Shown: positions 6,380-7,086 of the stretch, in pieces
How the letters are laid out: each line of letters starts with the position of its first letter
How positions within the stretch are numbered: position 1 is the first letter of the stretch
Assembly (NCBI GenBank): GCA_017416635.1
Contig: JAFQBQ010000014.1
Location: forward strand, 1-7,086
Reading direction: 5' to 3'
From: Alphaproteobacteria bacterium
GTDB lineage: Bacteria; Pseudomonadota; Alphaproteobacteria; UBA3830
Length of the DNA: 7,086 nt
Notes under the pieces: model-generated
What the model saw: the letters and a program-made list of their open reading frames with translations, nothing else
Databases searched by the model: none
Told to the model about the DNA's origin: nothing
Position numbers and translations under genes: made by a program

Positions 6380-7086
6380 TTACTCACTTAAATGGATGGC
6401 GTTGCCTCCATCTTTTTTAGATATGTACATAAAGTTGTCAGCGATCATGATTGCTGAACGCAACGGCAGATCTTGAGTTTCGACATGACAAACTCCGATA
6501 CTAACGGAACAATGTACGCCTTGAAAATCTCTTTCCGATATGTTGCCTTTTATCCTGGATGCGATTGTGAACGCGTCATCTCTGGAAACATTTCGCAAGA
6601 AAACTATAAATTCGTCTCCACCGTATCTCGCGATAAAATCTCCCGCTCTTATATTATTCTTGATCTGCTGAGACACATGCTGCAACACGATATCCGCGAA
6701 AGCATGCCCGCGTTCATCATTTATAGTTTTGAGCTTGTCGACATCAATCATGCAAACGGCAGAATAATGAAGAACTAACGTGCGATTTCGAATATAATCC
6801 TCCAAAAATCCGCGGTTATACACTCTCGTTAACATATCTAAAGAGGACTGATATAAATTTCTTCTTATATCTTGATAAAAATTTTCCAATAATCTCTTCT
6901 GCTTGATATGTGCGTTGATTTTGCAAGCAACAACGTAAGGATTTTCGCGAGCATCGACAATATCTGTTATCCCAACGCCGAAATTTAACAGATCCAAAGC
7001 TTGCTGTTTGTTTTCTCTGTAAAGTAACAGAATCGGTTTGTGCTTGTGAAAATGATCAAGACGTAATTCAACACACAAATGTTCGA
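6380..7086 (-). CDS. pleD: PleD-like diguanylate cyclase, 3' part (receiver plus GGDEF), partial
   Basis: The gene enters from beyond the right edge: the frame is open through 7086, and the in-frame TTG at 7078 has no reason to be the start. Residue numbers here count from that codon. Residues 1-62 look like the end of the second, adaptor-type receiver of PleD (LNFGVGITDI..., then INAHIKQKRLLENF), with no recognisable conserved receiver Lys. The GGDEF domain follows: DMLTRVYNRGF (81-91), IDVDKLKTIND (111-121) with metal-binding Asp112 and guanine-binding Asn120 and Asp129, and RYGGDEF (151-157). RAGD (144-147) lies five residues before GGDEF and is an intact RxxD inhibitory site. Such enzymes condense two GTP into c-di-GMP. 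The paired Phe of DxDFFK is Lys-Leu here. The C-terminus (KKDGGNAIHLSE) is where the domain normally ends. The receiver Asp that would be phosphorylated lies outside the window. Confidence 0.88.
   Translation of the reverse strand, partial: EHLCVELRLDHFHKHKPILLLYRENKQQALDLLNFGVGITDIVDARENPYVVACKINAHIKQKRLLENFYQDIRRNLYQSSLDMLTRVYNRGFLEDYIRNRTLVLHYSAVCMIDVDKLKTINDERGHAFADIVLQHVSQQIKNNIRAGDFIARYGGDEFIVFLRNVSRDDAFTIASRIKGNISERDFQGVHCSVSIGVCHVETQDLPLRSAIMIADNFMYISKKDGGNAIHLSE

Noticed and set aside
6231..6476. Plus-strand 81-codon frame opposite the 3' end of the cyclase
   Set aside because: It starts with TTG without a ribosome site, its second half lies opposite a well-supported GGDEF gene, and the product matches no family I recognise.
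6473..6778. Plus-strand 101-codon frame inside the cyclase gene
   Set aside because: It is entirely antisense to the GGDEF domain, whose catalytic motifs on the minus strand are unambiguous.

Overview
This AT-rich window (roughly 35-40% GC by eye) reads as ordinary, densely packed chromosomal DNA from an alphaproteobacterium. The evidence is a YciA-type thioesterase of the NPWGDIFGGW form, a HAD protein matching the N-terminal half of alphaproteobacterial HAD-UbiA fusions, a DUF721/DciA protein, and a PleD-like receiver-GGDEF protein. Low GC and small, minimal proteins would fit a host-associated lineage (Holosporales- or Rickettsiales-like), but that placement is inference. I see no tRNA, rRNA, CRISPR array, insertion sequence or phage gene.

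Layout. Positions 1-92 hold a near-consensus sigma-70 promoter with nested inverted repeats, followed by yciA (93-488), an acyl-CoA thioesterase. A weak terminator-like hairpin with a T-run overlaps the yciA stop. A compact three-gene block follows: grpE (547-1086), a stand-alone HAD-family hydrolase (1083-1646, ATGA overlap with grpE) and a DUF721/DciA-like protein (1665-1943). After an 82-base gap with a good -10 box come a periplasmic adaptor (2026-3105) and an RND/HAE1 inner-membrane transporter (3102-6188, ATGA overlap). Positions 6189-6379 form an AT-rich gap between convergent genes. The window closes with the 3' part of a PleD-like diguanylate cyclase on the minus strand (6380 to beyond 7086).

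How the parts work together. The adaptor and permease are two of the three parts of a tripartite proton-driven efflux pump; no outer-membrane channel is encoded here, so a TolC-like protein from elsewhere is expected. GrpE (DnaK nucleotide exchange) and DciA (replicative helicase loading) are housekeeping proteins that flank the HAD hydrolase. The cyclase has an intact GGDEF site and an RxxD inhibitory site, so it should make c-di-GMP with product inhibition. Nothing here is convincing evidence of an undescribed system. The best second looks are the shortened motif IV in the solitary HAD protein, the palindromes inside the yciA promoter, and the 50-codon open frame beyond the pleD-like stop codon.
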